Assembly: GCA_905220665.1 (NCBI GenBank)
Contig: CAJNAR010000019.1
Coordinates: 186,001 to 250,000 of the forward strand
From: Albugo candida
Taxonomy: Eukaryota; Oomycota; Peronosporomycetes; Albuginales; Albuginaceae
Length of the DNA stretch: 64,000 nt
Reading direction: 5' to 3'
Shown here: positions 10,201 to 19,726 of the stretch, one piece after another
Layout of the letters: every line of letters starts with the position of its first letter
How positions within the stretch are numbered: the first letter of the stretch is position 1
Notes under the pieces: model-generated
The model's database searches: none
Told to the model about the DNA's origin: nothing
The model's input: only the letters and a program-made list of their open reading frames with translations
Position numbers and translations under genes: made by a program

Positions 10201-13200
10201 CACAGATGTCACAGAGGACGATATTCTCCACGCGGATGCATTGCCGACGTTCGACGGGACTCTTTCTATGGAGGAAGCAGAGTATCTATGGAGCTTTATG
10301 ACAGTTCCGTACACGCGAATACCTCTCCTTCTCAACTTTTTCGCCTCTGGAGATCGCGTCATGTATCTGTTCCACCGCACGCTTCAGCGAATGCTTTATT
10401 CCGTTCTCTTCGAAGTGGGAAATTGGGTCCATAATGAAGACAAACGTATAGAGAGCGTTCCTCTCCGCACATCGCAGGATCATTTGGGCACAAGGAATGG
10501 AGCTCTATTGAACGAGCTGCTTCATGCGGCCAACGCTGTGCTGTCGCCTGTGGAGACCATCTTGAAAGCCTCGATCGATCTTGCGCGATGCTCTGTGTAC
10601 TCTCCAAGCGCTCCATTTATCTTTTTTGCCATCAAACTGTGTGCTGACATCACGCGATACACACATTACGCATTGCGATTCCGTGGCAATAGCAGCGAAT
10701 TGGAGCATTCCATTGATTTTCTATCGGAATATCTCGCAGTATTTGCATTGGAAACACTGGAAAAATGGCTCGAGGAGGCAGAAACCGAACAGGATATCTC
10801 TACAGCGTGCATCATACATTCGTATCGGACGTTGTGCGTGTCCACTGTATACGCTGGGAAGCTCACCGACGAGCGTATCGTTCAGCGCATGGGAGCGATT
10901 GTGTACGTTCGGAATTGGCACCGATTTGGCTCTTCTTCCGCTGAGATCAATCCATCGACGCAAACGTGTCCATTATCATCTCAACATCGTCTTCTTCGAT
11001 GGCTGCAAGCACACGGAATCAATACGGAAAGCATCTCTTCCGAAAGTATGGAAACGTATATGAAAGACCGACCTTTGTATCTCAAAATTGGGCTTCAAAC
11101 CGTTCGAGTTCCCAATTTTCAATCTCTATCGCCACACACGAAACGCTGTTCGGTTCGCGTGCTTGAAGCCGAAATGGTGGACGTGTTGCATGCACAAAGT
11201 CGCGATATTGTCGCGTTTATGGACGCAATGGATGTGCCACGAATGCATAGTGTTCTCGATAGAATCGTACGGATCGCATTACGTTCATCCGACGCTACGG
11301 AATCGTGGTCGTGGCGTCCTGTCGACGTCATGAATTGCCCGGGACGGTATCGCTGTGAGCGTACGAACCTCCAACTCGATCTTCAGACTGGAGAAATGCT
11401 CTGGCGACACGATGCATTACGACCCGTGCCGGATGGAATGACACAACACGAAGAGTATAAGCAGATTTTCGGCGATCGATCGCTTCATTGTGGCGTTGTC
11501 TCTCGTCAGGAGCATCGATATTGGGTCAGTATCGTTGGAACACCATACGAGCTGTTGGAATGGGATGCACCGAGCGATGAACAAGGTCTTGAAGCTCCGA
11601 TTCCGTGTCAGTGTCGAGCCACAAACGACAGCCACCTTCCAATGTATTGGGAATGCAGCGCTTGCACGTGTTCCAATTACAACGGCGATCAAGTGAGCGC
11701 TACTTGTCAGGTCTGTGGCACTCCACGCGTCTGTCAAAGTCCGAGACAACCGGAAGACTTGGGCTTTTACTACCAGAGCCAAAAGTACTCGCGTGCGTTT
11801 GATCCGTTCAGCGATTCGATGGAGGCGCATGAGCAATGGATCGGTCAGTTGTTACGTAAAACGAAAGAGATCGTGTACCCGGAAGAGAAGGAAGGCTTCC
11901 CATTCACACTGTTCCTTCCAATAAATCCAATAGACCCAAATTGCAACGTCGTTCATCTGCTCGCATTCGACCAACAAACAGCTTTGGAGACGTTACCGAC
12001 GTACAAACAAGTCATTTTGTATCGCGTCTTTGGTCTCGTTCACATATTCGCTTTGATATCGCACGGTCGACGCGTGTACCGACAACAGATATTCACTTTA
12101 AACACACGCATTTCGTTGCATGAATTTGAGATCGAAACGGATGCAATTGGGAGCGCTATCCATTCCTCTCCGACTTTACAAGCGCGTACGTGTCAGCCTG
12201 CAGGAAGCAGTTTGGTCATTCGGCGATACAATGAGACACTGCGAGGTAGCGAGGAATTCGTTCCCTGTCGTTTACTGCAGGGAATCATACCAACTGTATT
12301 GCTGGAAGCGTTCACATTTTGGCTCGGCGATGACAACATACTTCGTGGAGATCCATTGACCACCGACTCGCAATGGTTTCGGTATCGTATCGAAATGAAT
12401 TGTGATCGAAAAGTACTCATTCGAAAGCCTATTTCGTCGTCTTTTTCAATGATAGCGACAGGAACACCAACACTTCCGTCGTTGCCTTTCCAATCGCATT
12501 GTGACGCGAACACTGACGACAATGTGGTGGAATTGATGGCGATGGGCTTTTCCAACGCTGCGTGTCGTCTCGCATTGAAAGAGACTGGGAACAAGCTTGA
12601 CGATGCGGCTGAATGGCTATGGAATGATGAGAATCGAGATCGAATACGGAATGCCAAAGAGAATGATGAGATGTGTGTGGAGAATGAATCCAAAGCTTTA
12701 CTTTTGAGTTTGGGATTCTCAAAGTGTGCTGTGGAGCACGCACTTTATCTCTTCGATCACGACACTGCTTTAGCGACAGCGTGGCTCTCGCATCCCGAGA
12801 ACAAAGCAGAGATCGAACGCGTCGAGCACAGAGTTTCACCGGCAACGGAGAGGACGGAAATGACACCGGAAAGCGTGTTTTCCGATACGAACGTCGCCAA
12901 CGACTCCAACGACGAACTCTATTTACTGAACCCATTGAACGTTCCCAATGATTCCACCGATTTGCTACGTCTGATTTCGCTGATAACGCGCTTGGAGAAT
13001 CTCTCCCATGTTCTCATTTGGTGTTTGGAAAGTCACATCGAATGCATCGAATTCCCGCGACTCCAATTAACGCTTTTCCCACAAATTATAAAGACATTTG
13101 ATGACAATTTGTATGTGAAATTGTTTTTGAACGAGCAAAACGAATGGTTTGTAAGCAGCAAATCCTTTGACCTTTGCATCGATACGATGTGTCCACAGCC

Positions 13201-16200
13201 TTTACAGCGAATTCCAACGCATTTCAAAGACAATCAGAAGCTTTTCGAATGGGCACAAATCCTTCCCGAAGCGATTTTCATCGAGTCTTTCTCACACGAT
13301 CTCCAATTACTGTGTCCGAATTACGACGTCTATCGTCCTGTGGTAAGAAACGAAGCCTTCTCAGTCGCTGTGGCATCGAATCGAAGCTCGAAAGGATGGA
13401 TGCACGCTATGGAAACGCGATATTATCTCTACGACATCCATTCCAGCAACACATTCCTCCTCCCGTCTTCATCGAGCGCGTCATTGTACGTCTTGTTACT
13501 GGCGATATTGACTCGACAATACACCAAAGCCATGCAAATGATCCCAACCTGTACGATCGACACCACAATGACACCCGAAGAAGTATGGATTCTGAAGCAA
13601 TTCCGTCAATCTGTCGACGATCGAGCTCCGGATGCCTGTGCGTGTCGACTCCAATTGACGCTTGCAATCGGCGATACGAATCAAAGCGTTCCGTGGGATG
13701 TTTCTGAAGAATTATACGATTACATTGTCACCCAAAAGCACGTCAGCGCGCTATGTCGTCTGTCGGTACGCGACGAAGTCGAACTCTTTTCAATGGCAAC
13801 GGAACGCATGGGAAAATATCAGCTTTTTCACGCTCGGGAAGCGTATTGCCACTTGCACAGTGGAAATAGCGTTCCACGTGTGTCGTACAATCCATTTCTT
13901 CGCGTTGGAGGCATCGCATGGCTTCAAATGCGAGCGTATACGAAAGCGTATCTCCATACAAACGGAAAACGACTTTCAATGGTGCGATACGTTCGACCAA
14001 ATGCCGAGCCTTTAGCGCTTCTTTGGGACACCAAATGGATGCGTGATGACGTTTGTGGAAGTACCAGCAGCTTGGGGTTTTTGTATTTGTATGAGATTCT
14101 CTGTGGCGCGCTACCGACTGAAATGTCGCGAGAACACGCGATATCGTTTGTGGAATTGATGACGCGAACGATGCATTTGAAAATGTCGCGTTGGGGTCGT
14201 TGTACGGATCTCCATGGAGAGCACGCGTCGTTGGCGATATCTCTGCTTGCAATGATGCTTCCGGATCGATCTCACGTCGATTCTCGATCGATTGTATGGC
14301 CTCAGCTGTCCATCGACGCGGAAACGAGTCGATTGCTAATGACAGGCGTGCAGGTGTATGCGGACGCTGCGGACAAGTCTGTTGTCAGAGCGTTTTTCGA
14401 CAATTTGCATACGACAATGGAAATGGTGTTGTTGTCGGAATCGCATACTCGCACTCGCACTCGCATTGAAAGTCTTATCGCACGTCTGACGACATCTCAT
14501 TCCGTCCATTTGAAAGACTGTCCGACGCCTTTATTGGAATTTCGAGCGAGTGACACACTTTGTGATTCTCTGACTTTCAAAGCCAAAGACGTGGATCCCG
14601 TGCATCCATTCAAACATGTTTTCAACGTTTTCGAGTTTGTGGAATTCGCGGAGGAACACAACAAAGTCTTTGAGAAGCTTCCATTTGATCTTTCACAGCA
14701 TCCCGTCGCGAAAAGCCCAACAGCGAAAGATCTCCTCGCACGTTTGGAAGAAGATATCGCCAACCACGCAGCCAAAATGCTCCATCGCCAGCAAGCGTAC
14801 GTGATCGGTCTTACTCCACACGCTTTATCGACTATTGACATTCTGCCAACGTGTCGGAACGCATGTATTCGCCTCGAAACGCTCTGTGGAAAATGCGTTG
14901 AGATGGAAGCACAGGATCGAATCCAAGTGACCGATAGGATCGTCGAGTTGGAGAAGATGGCCAACAGTGTGCTTCCAATCGAAAATGACGTCACGATCGA
15001 GCAGTATCGACGCTACGCTCTCGAGAAACGAAGCGGAAGGTATCCATTTGTGACATTTGATTTCCTCATTTCACTTTTAATGGCTCGTGACGCGTCTTTG
15101 GATCTCTTTAAACGGAATCGATTCTCTCCATTTCAAACAGAGAAAGCAATGCAACGCTTACGGAATCAATTGATCGACATTTGTCTTCTTTGTGGTCGAA
15201 TCATTCAATCGCGAGCGATCTTCCGAGCTGTGCATTCTGCAAAGACTTTACTCGAATCCGTTGCATTGTCTCCATCTTCCGACACGCGCGAGCAACTCCT
15301 TCAAAGTTCCAAGCATTTGGCTGCATTACTGACATCCACACGTTCGTATTTCAGCGTTCAGAAGCGTGGAAATTGGCATTTTGATCCGAGATTTCTGGTG
15401 TTTGAATTTGTGTTTGATCTCACACTTCGAAGACGACAAGTCGAAATGATACAAAGCTTTCTCGCCAGCGTGAATTCCAATCAATCGCGTGTCCAGCAGA
15501 TGATTATGGGTGCCGGTAAAACGACTGTGGTGGGTCCATTGCTGACGCTCATGCTCGCTTCCAAAGAACAGCTCGTCATGCACGTCATGCCGACCGCATT
15601 ATTGGAGCAAACACGTCGCGTGCTGAGGAATCGCTTCAGCACAATTGTCTTTGGGAAACGTATTCTGACATTGAATTTCGATCGAAATGAAGCGCAAGAC
15701 GCAGTGGGTATCACGCGAATATATCGCAAGTTGATTCACGCTCAACGCGACACGGACGTCGTGTGTGCTTGTCCCGAGACGATCAAGTCATTGATTCTCA
15801 AGTTTATCGAGCTCTTGCATTCCGTCGAAGAAGCCACGACGTCCAATGACGAAAATGTATGCTTTCAATCGAAACGCTTTAGAAAAGTGCTTGAGAATCG
15901 ATCGGAAATGGCCGATAGTTTGCATCCAATTTTACATTTATGGAAATCGACTGTGCTGATTATGGACGAAGTCGATGTGCTCCTTCATCCATTACGTTCC
16001 GAGCTGAATTTCCCGCTTGGAGATAAACATTCGATCGATTTGGCTCCAATTCGATGGGAATTTCCAATATTTCTGTTGGATTGTGTCGTTGGGCCTTTGA
16101 AAGCGATGACGTACGGGTCGGAATTCCAGCGAGCGCTCACGCGGCTGAAGAAGGTCATCGAGGATGGATATGAATCCCACGCATTACAGCGGTTCCCGCA

Positions 16201-19200
16201 TTTGATTCTGTTGGATACTGCTTTCTACACAATTAAAATGGCTCCAATTTTGGCGGAATTAACAGTTCAATGGATCTCCACACACATTTCAATCGCTCCA
16301 TCGACGTGTCTCCGTCTTTGCACGTACCTCCACGCGCCTCCACCAGCCGTCTTTGACGTTGATTTCTCGACATATTCGTTCCAATTAGTGAATCTCGCAC
16401 GCGAATGGATTGTTACTTTCCTTCCGCATGTGCTCTCGAAAATCAATCGCGTTTCGTACGGCTTACTGGACAATGAATGCCCAAGCAACAACAAGTCGAC
16501 AGGTTCCCGTGGTCTCCTCGCAGTCCCATTCATCGGGAAAGACGTTCCAAGCCGTTCTTCTGAATTCGCGCATCCCGATATTCTCATTGGAATGACCGTC
16601 TTAGCGTATCGATACGAAGGGCTTCGAATGTCCGATTTCAGTCGAGTTATCTCTCAGCTGCAACACGACTTTAGTCGACAAATTGGACCGCGTAGCCAAC
16701 GTCCTGCATCCAAAACATTCCAGACTTGGATCCATATCGCTCAATCTCAAATGACTTTTCAAAGTGTTTCGATACTCCCGCTTTCACTCATTCAAATGGA
16801 CGATTCTGCTCAGCAAATGCAATTGTTCTCACTGATGGCAACGCTCGTTCCAGTGATCCATTACTATCTCTGTCAGCACGTATTTCCCACTTGCATTCGC
16901 TTCCAAAAACTTCAGATCTCAGCATCGGGTTTCGATTTAGGGAGTTCGTTCCTCTTTGGAAAGCGTATCGGTTTCTCGGGGACGCCATCCAATGTGCTTC
17001 CAATGGATTTAAACGCATGTCGATACGAGCCATTAAGTGATGGAGGAATCTTTCACGCACTCACGGACCCGAAATTCGTCACAATCGAACGGAAATGGAA
17101 TTGGAATGCGACGACTTTATTGCTTGACATTGCACGAGCAAAGCCTCCGTTCCACGCGCTCATTGACACTGGCGCATTGATCACTGGATACGACAATGCA
17201 CAAGTAGCCGAATTCCTTCTCGCTCACCTTCCAATAGAGATGGAAGGCGTCGTGTTTCTGGACCGAGACGATCGCTCAATGATACTGTTACGCGACCATA
17301 CGACTCCATTGGCGTTGTCTCAATGTGATGTGAATGCCTCTAAACGCTTCACATTTTACGATCAAGTGCATACGACAGGAATGGATATCCGTCAATGTGT
17401 GAATGCACGGGCTGTTTTGACGCTGGGGAAGGATACGACATTCCGGGATTTCGCACAGGGAGCGTATCGAATGCGTGGAATCACAATCGGTCAATCGATC
17501 CATTTGTACTTGATCCCTGAGGTCGAATGTCGTATCCATTTGGAGAATGAGAATATATCGAAAGAGATCGATTCGCTTTGTCGGATTGCAGCGTGGCTTT
17601 TGATCAATTCGATGCGTACGGAATCGATGCAATTTGTGCAATTATCCATCCAGGAGCTTCACAGTATCTGGAGGAAACGAGCGTTGCGTGCTTTGATGGA
17701 AGAGATCGAGACAGCAACTGCCGATGGCGTATCGAATGCCAAGAAACGCGTAAAGCGCTTTCTCCAACCGCCAGAATTCGATACGATCAAAGATGTAAAT
17801 GAGAACGCCTCCGAGCGTCAGACGAATTGGCTTGGTACGTGCATTCAGCAATTCCGTCAGGAGATTTCGTACAGCATCGATGAATGTCTTCCCGACCGAA
17901 AAAGCTTTCTCGATACGATTGAAAAGCTCATTGTAAAACATGAGCAATTTCTGACGGAAAAAGAGGATTGGGAACGTGTCCGAGCCATTGAAAAGCGATT
18001 CCACACTGTTGGCGTACATGAGATCGATGTCGTAAGCGGATTCGAACACGAGTACGCGCAATTGAATGCTCAAGTCGTCCACGAAAATGAGATCGAGACA
18101 GAGGAACAAGCCGAGCATCAAGTCGAGCAAGAAGAGCAGAAAATGAGTGCGTTCGCACGCGATGAAGAGCATCCAATCTGTTGGGCTGTGGATGTCTTAC
18201 GTCGCTCTCCAAAAACGTTTGAGTCGAACACGCCGTTCTATCGATTATCGTCTTTCCAAATGAATTCTCAATGTCCGAAAATCCATTTTCCATCGAATTT
18301 GTACCTTTCCAACAATTTCCATCGATCTCATTGGGTCGGAATTGGCGAACGTCGTCTGAGGAATTGCAGTCTTCTTTTGGAATGGTCTCCTTCTGTCATC
18401 CACGACACATACAAAGCGGCTGTCGACTACTATTTCCATCAACGGGAGCTCTATCACAAGGAGGATCCCGGGCTTCTTGCAGTCCAATCGCTTCAGAAAG
18501 CAGAAGCGCTTTTCCAAAGGCCGCAGATGCTTCCTTCCGAATTGCTTGAGCAATGGGAACGTCTTTGGTCACAATTGCCGATTTACGTGCTCATTGTATC
18601 GCTGGCGGAAGGAGAGACACTCCGACGGATTCTGCATCAGCGTCATTCAATTACCAGGTGGAGCTTTCTTCGGGTTTGTATGGTGGATGGAACAATGATC
18701 GACGATGATCCTCCGGGCCTTTGGTGGGTCGGGCTCTTTAGAAGCAAACAGATGGATTTACAGGAAAATACAAAGATGATACAATGTGCCCGGTACTTTA
18801 ACAATGAGATGTATTATTCGAGCGACGAATTGGAGGTTCTTTTGAAAGCATTGGACACGGATTCCGTTCAGATTCGGCAAAAGTTCTTTGAGGAATGCAT
18901 GGGCTGTCGGCGTCGCGAGCGTCATTTGTATGGTGATACGCCATTGGCTAAAATATTTACCTCTACGAATGAATGGCACCTTATAAATGATCGAGCTCGA
19001 TTTCAGCGATTCCAACGAGCGCTGTGTGAGAAAGAAGCATTATTGAGTAATGCAGCGTCAGATAGCCCCATTCCGATCCGTCCGGGGAGGTATTTAGTGT
19101 CCGCTTTGCGTCAATATGATGTGAAGAATGATGGAAGTATAAGTATGGAGTCACTTTTAGCTTGTTTCCAGCAATTTCGACTTGGGTATTCGCCTTTGGA

Positions 19201-19633
19201 ACTTGATGAACTCGTTCAATTTATCAAAACATCTATCGGAAAGACTGAATTTTATTTGAAAGATATTTGTCGTCTTTTTGAAATTTCCGTCGACGAATGC
19301 GAACTTATCGACCGAGAAAATGAAACGTTACGACAAAGTGCGTTTGACACGACTCCGAATGAAAATCGCGAGTTCAATCAGCCTCAAGAAAGCGATCCGA
19401 TCGAATTAGAGCGCTTATCAACGTGGCAATGTAGCAATTGCACGTGCTACAATCTTAGCGAAGACCAATACTGTGATGTTTGCCAGTTTGATCAGCAGGG
19501 TCGACGGAGAGTTCCCACTGGAGAGTGGATTTGCGCTGGTGAAAATGGTGGATGCACCTTTTTCAACTCTATGAGTCATTTTTACTGCCAAGTCTGTCAT
19601 CGAGCTCGACCGGACTTGAGCTCTCAGTTCTGA
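7286..19633 (+). CDS. Giant DUF3638/DUF3645 P-loop protein with thioredoxin-like, UBA, RanBP2-zinc-finger and EF-hand modules
   Basis: 4,115 residues in one uninterrupted exon. Modules in order: an N-terminal domain of unknown fold; a thioredoxin/nucleoredoxin-like region (about 370-465, with FIVVVVSLDPDP and KAPSLFFLNEQD but no CxxC at the usual place); a RanBP2-type zinc finger (about 1452-1478, YWECSACTCSN..CQVCGTPR); two UBA-like helices (about 1743-1785, VVELMAMGFSNAACRLAL, and 1800-1840, ALLLSLGFSKCAVEHAL); and the DUF3638/DUF3645 ATPase-like core. The core has Walker A MGAGKTTVVGP (about 2740), Walker B LIMDEVDVLL (about 2890) and a late motif QGAYRMRGI resembling helicase motif VI (about 3395). 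Then come an acidic Glu/Gln-rich coil (about 3590), an EF-hand-like pair (about 3935-3990) and two more RanBP2-type fingers at the C-terminus (about 4045 and 4080). UBA and RanBP2 fingers commonly bind ubiquitin, so a ubiquitin-linked ATP-dependent role is likely but unproven. All minus-strand frames inside it are shadows. Confidence 0.88.
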   Translation: MERIWNHPAFLGVFGDPYLRQTVLEKNGCPLSCHQSINLLCELLTADTIDSAIDLSLNTLQRAFVIDILIPKLRLCSQWIHKSLSVTDSISFTQFLREWQTYLHEIQPGNSILIPSGYNQKDQPSHLLFFVLQCVQKDTLDDTYDLTICNKGPGADLYHPMRIQADGYCDKLRVKSSITIHNINGHRMLDPTFWALAFSLWLKRPASEYHRVEVLYDVLLPWLSGESLLPIDIHEFDEAASDYHSVQRSGLGYFKSLIEAIRFLCLTASYDNKPIFQPKEFKFGLLFRLCVQFGRKLLDSLNSLQCTTRNISQIASLDAFRLLYGLTLMDSLQKNITLTSFDGSSHRIIALYFADFACKRLTNNLVALSESLSAKNKEFIVVVVSLDPDPIAFQILTASLPTERWLIIPFSETNARSKLVELLQIRKAPSLFFLNEQDRNVITCQGTRILENDPNGEHYPWHNASKDLSLEPITSSEYALIEMAIRQLGKKAVVHHNSKHLSSKGLEEVYNLIQSIDKAVKELQQLPIESSKSPEANDTQKRDTALFRREIPFIQYSNIELLPFSANMDAFAGDTHTGGLEAPQNTLIIPKHVDSIMIAIGSLVRCQKLCKLLIERSLDTSFSSKVFLHHQIIRTITQLFVEALPVPIIENKSVSNIWGEPLSHKLQLWCLRLISELTIIFAYAWQSIEHPTRSFDAERSLTAICGLAIFDAVMRTPAHDDPMVLSLLLNGSFHGSNSIFVLAHTFSSSNLSIAKTTHAMELVHPSFAVTRGRVLAYFDALDGANAGSPSRQLFTYHMHDDTIEMDKYSSTSQCVYQLVEQYGISLINPDDPNPPSEMEALMEWFCSSTTLCPEVALTRDFVLLSKFLMTMESRETELLYRRKPHSIWQNWQLTHTDASEHATRQRTRNFDSVVAHAFKWKVTNIRGHDQNIADIQVHLFGDRKVVFSEGMLLQSPSAIGALMAGISSKNGLTDVTEDDILHADALPTFDGTLSMEEAEYLWSFMTVPYTRIPLLLNFFASGDRVMYLFHRTLQRMLYSVLFEVGNWVHNEDKRIESVPLRTSQDHLGTRNGALLNELLHAANAVLSPVETILKASIDLARCSVYSPSAPFIFFAIKLCADITRYTHYALRFRGNSSELEHSIDFLSEYLAVFALETLEKWLEEAETEQDISTACIIHSYRTLCVSTVYAGKLTDERIVQRMGAIVYVRNWHRFGSSSAEINPSTQTCPLSSQHRLLRWLQAHGINTESISSESMETYMKDRPLYLKIGLQTVRVPNFQSLSPHTKRCSVRVLEAEMVDVLHAQSRDIVAFMDAMDVPRMHSVLDRIVRIALRSSDATESWSWRPVDVMNCPGRYRCERTNLQLDLQTGEMLWRHDALRPVPDGMTQHEEYKQIFGDRSLHCGVVSRQEHRYWVSIVGTPYELLEWDAPSDEQGLEAPIPCQCRATNDSHLPMYWECSACTCSNYNGDQVSATCQVCGTPRVCQSPRQPEDLGFYYQSQKYSRAFDPFSDSMEAHEQWIGQLLRKTKEIVYPEEKEGFPFTLFLPINPIDPNCNVVHLLAFDQQTALETLPTYKQVILYRVFGLVHIFALISHGRRVYRQQIFTLNTRISLHEFEIETDAIGSAIHSSPTLQARTCQPAGSSLVIRRYNETLRGSEEFVPCRLLQGIIPTVLLEAFTFWLGDDNILRGDPLTTDSQWFRYRIEMNCDRKVLIRKPISSSFSMIATGTPTLPSLPFQSHCDANTDDNVVELMAMGFSNAACRLALKETGNKLDDAAEWLWNDENRDRIRNAKENDEMCVENESKALLLSLGFSKCAVEHALYLFDHDTALATAWLSHPENKAEIERVEHRVSPATERTEMTPESVFSDTNVANDSNDELYLLNPLNVPNDSTDLLRLISLITRLENLSHVLIWCLESHIECIEFPRLQLTLFPQIIKTFDDNLYVKLFLNEQNEWFVSSKSFDLCIDTMCPQPLQRIPTHFKDNQKLFEWAQILPEAIFIESFSHDLQLLCPNYDVYRPVVRNEAFSVAVASNRSSKGWMHAMETRYYLYDIHSSNTFLLPSSSSASLYVLLLAILTRQYTKAMQMIPTCTIDTTMTPEEVWILKQFRQSVDDRAPDACACRLQLTLAIGDTNQSVPWDVSEELYDYIVTQKHVSALCRLSVRDEVELFSMATERMGKYQLFHAREAYCHLHSGNSVPRVSYNPFLRVGGIAWLQMRAYTKAYLHTNGKRLSMVRYVRPNAEPLALLWDTKWMRDDVCGSTSSLGFLYLYEILCGALPTEMSREHAISFVELMTRTMHLKMSRWGRCTDLHGEHASLAISLLAMMLPDRSHVDSRSIVWPQLSIDAETSRLLMTGVQVYADAADKSVVRAFFDNLHTTMEMVLLSESHTRTRTRIESLIARLTTSHSVHLKDCPTPLLEFRASDTLCDSLTFKAKDVDPVHPFKHVFNVFEFVEFAEEHNKVFEKLPFDLSQHPVAKSPTAKDLLARLEEDIANHAAKMLHRQQAYVIGLTPHALSTIDILPTCRNACIRLETLCGKCVEMEAQDRIQVTDRIVELEKMANSVLPIENDVTIEQYRRYALEKRSGRYPFVTFDFLISLLMARDASLDLFKRNRFSPFQTEKAMQRLRNQLIDICLLCGRIIQSRAIFRAVHSAKTLLESVALSPSSDTREQLLQSSKHLAALLTSTRSYFSVQKRGNWHFDPRFLVFEFVFDLTLRRRQVEMIQSFLASVNSNQSRVQQMIMGAGKTTVVGPLLTLMLASKEQLVMHVMPTALLEQTRRVLRNRFSTIVFGKRILTLNFDRNEAQDAVGITRIYRKLIHAQRDTDVVCACPETIKSLILKFIELLHSVEEATTSNDENVCFQSKRFRKVLENRSEMADSLHPILHLWKSTVLIMDEVDVLLHPLRSELNFPLGDKHSIDLAPIRWEFPIFLLDCVVGPLKAMTYGSEFQRALTRLKKVIEDGYESHALQRFPHLILLDTAFYTIKMAPILAELTVQWISTHISIAPSTCLRLCTYLHAPPPAVFDVDFSTYSFQLVNLAREWIVTFLPHVLSKINRVSYGLLDNECPSNNKSTGSRGLLAVPFIGKDVPSRSSEFAHPDILIGMTVLAYRYEGLRMSDFSRVISQLQHDFSRQIGPRSQRPASKTFQTWIHIAQSQMTFQSVSILPLSLIQMDDSAQQMQLFSLMATLVPVIHYYLCQHVFPTCIRFQKLQISASGFDLGSSFLFGKRIGFSGTPSNVLPMDLNACRYEPLSDGGIFHALTDPKFVTIERKWNWNATTLLLDIARAKPPFHALIDTGALITGYDNAQVAEFLLAHLPIEMEGVVFLDRDDRSMILLRDHTTPLALSQCDVNASKRFTFYDQVHTTGMDIRQCVNARAVLTLGKDTTFRDFAQGAYRMRGITIGQSIHLYLIPEVECRIHLENENISKEIDSLCRIAAWLLINSMRTESMQFVQLSIQELHSIWRKRALRALMEEIETATADGVSNAKKRVKRFLQPPEFDTIKDVNENASERQTNWLGTCIQQFRQEISYSIDECLPDRKSFLDTIEKLIVKHEQFLTEKEDWERVRAIEKRFHTVGVHEIDVVSGFEHEYAQLNAQVVHENEIETEEQAEHQVEQEEQKMSAFARDEEHPICWAVDVLRRSPKTFESNTPFYRLSSFQMNSQCPKIHFPSNLYLSNNFHRSHWVGIGERRLRNCSLLLEWSPSVIHDTYKAAVDYYFHQRELYHKEDPGLLAVQSLQKAEALFQRPQMLPSELLEQWERLWSQLPIYVLIVSLAEGETLRRILHQRHSITRWSFLRVCMVDGTMIDDDPPGLWWVGLFRSKQMDLQENTKMIQCARYFNNEMYYSSDELEVLLKALDTDSVQIRQKFFEECMGCRRRERHLYGDTPLAKIFTSTNEWHLINDRARFQRFQRALCEKEALLSNAASDSPIPIRPGRYLVSALRQYDVKNDGSISMESLLACFQQFRLGYSPLELDELVQFIKTSIGKTEFYLKDICRLFEISVDECELIDRENETLRQSAFDTTPNENREFNQPQESDPIELERLSTWQCSNCTCYNLSEDQYCDVCQFDQQGRRRVPTGEWICAGENGGCTFFNSMSHFYCQVCHRARPDLSSQF

Positions 19634-19726
19634 TTTTTATATCATATGGTATTATAGTATTAACATAACGAGTGTATCATGATACCTGAACGTTATATGG
19701 ATTTAAACATGATAAGTTAAAATTGA

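Noticed and set aside
12193..12935. Minus-strand open frames of 166-168 codons inside the giant gene
   Set aside because: They overlap strongly supported UBA-coding sequence on the plus strand, are Ser/Arg-rich as expected from reverse-strand translation, and have no domain.
17642..18293. Minus-strand frames of 121-176 codons opposite the C-terminal part of the giant gene
   Set aside because: Shadows of the plus-strand frame; hydrophobic runs arise from the complement of Glu/Lys codons.
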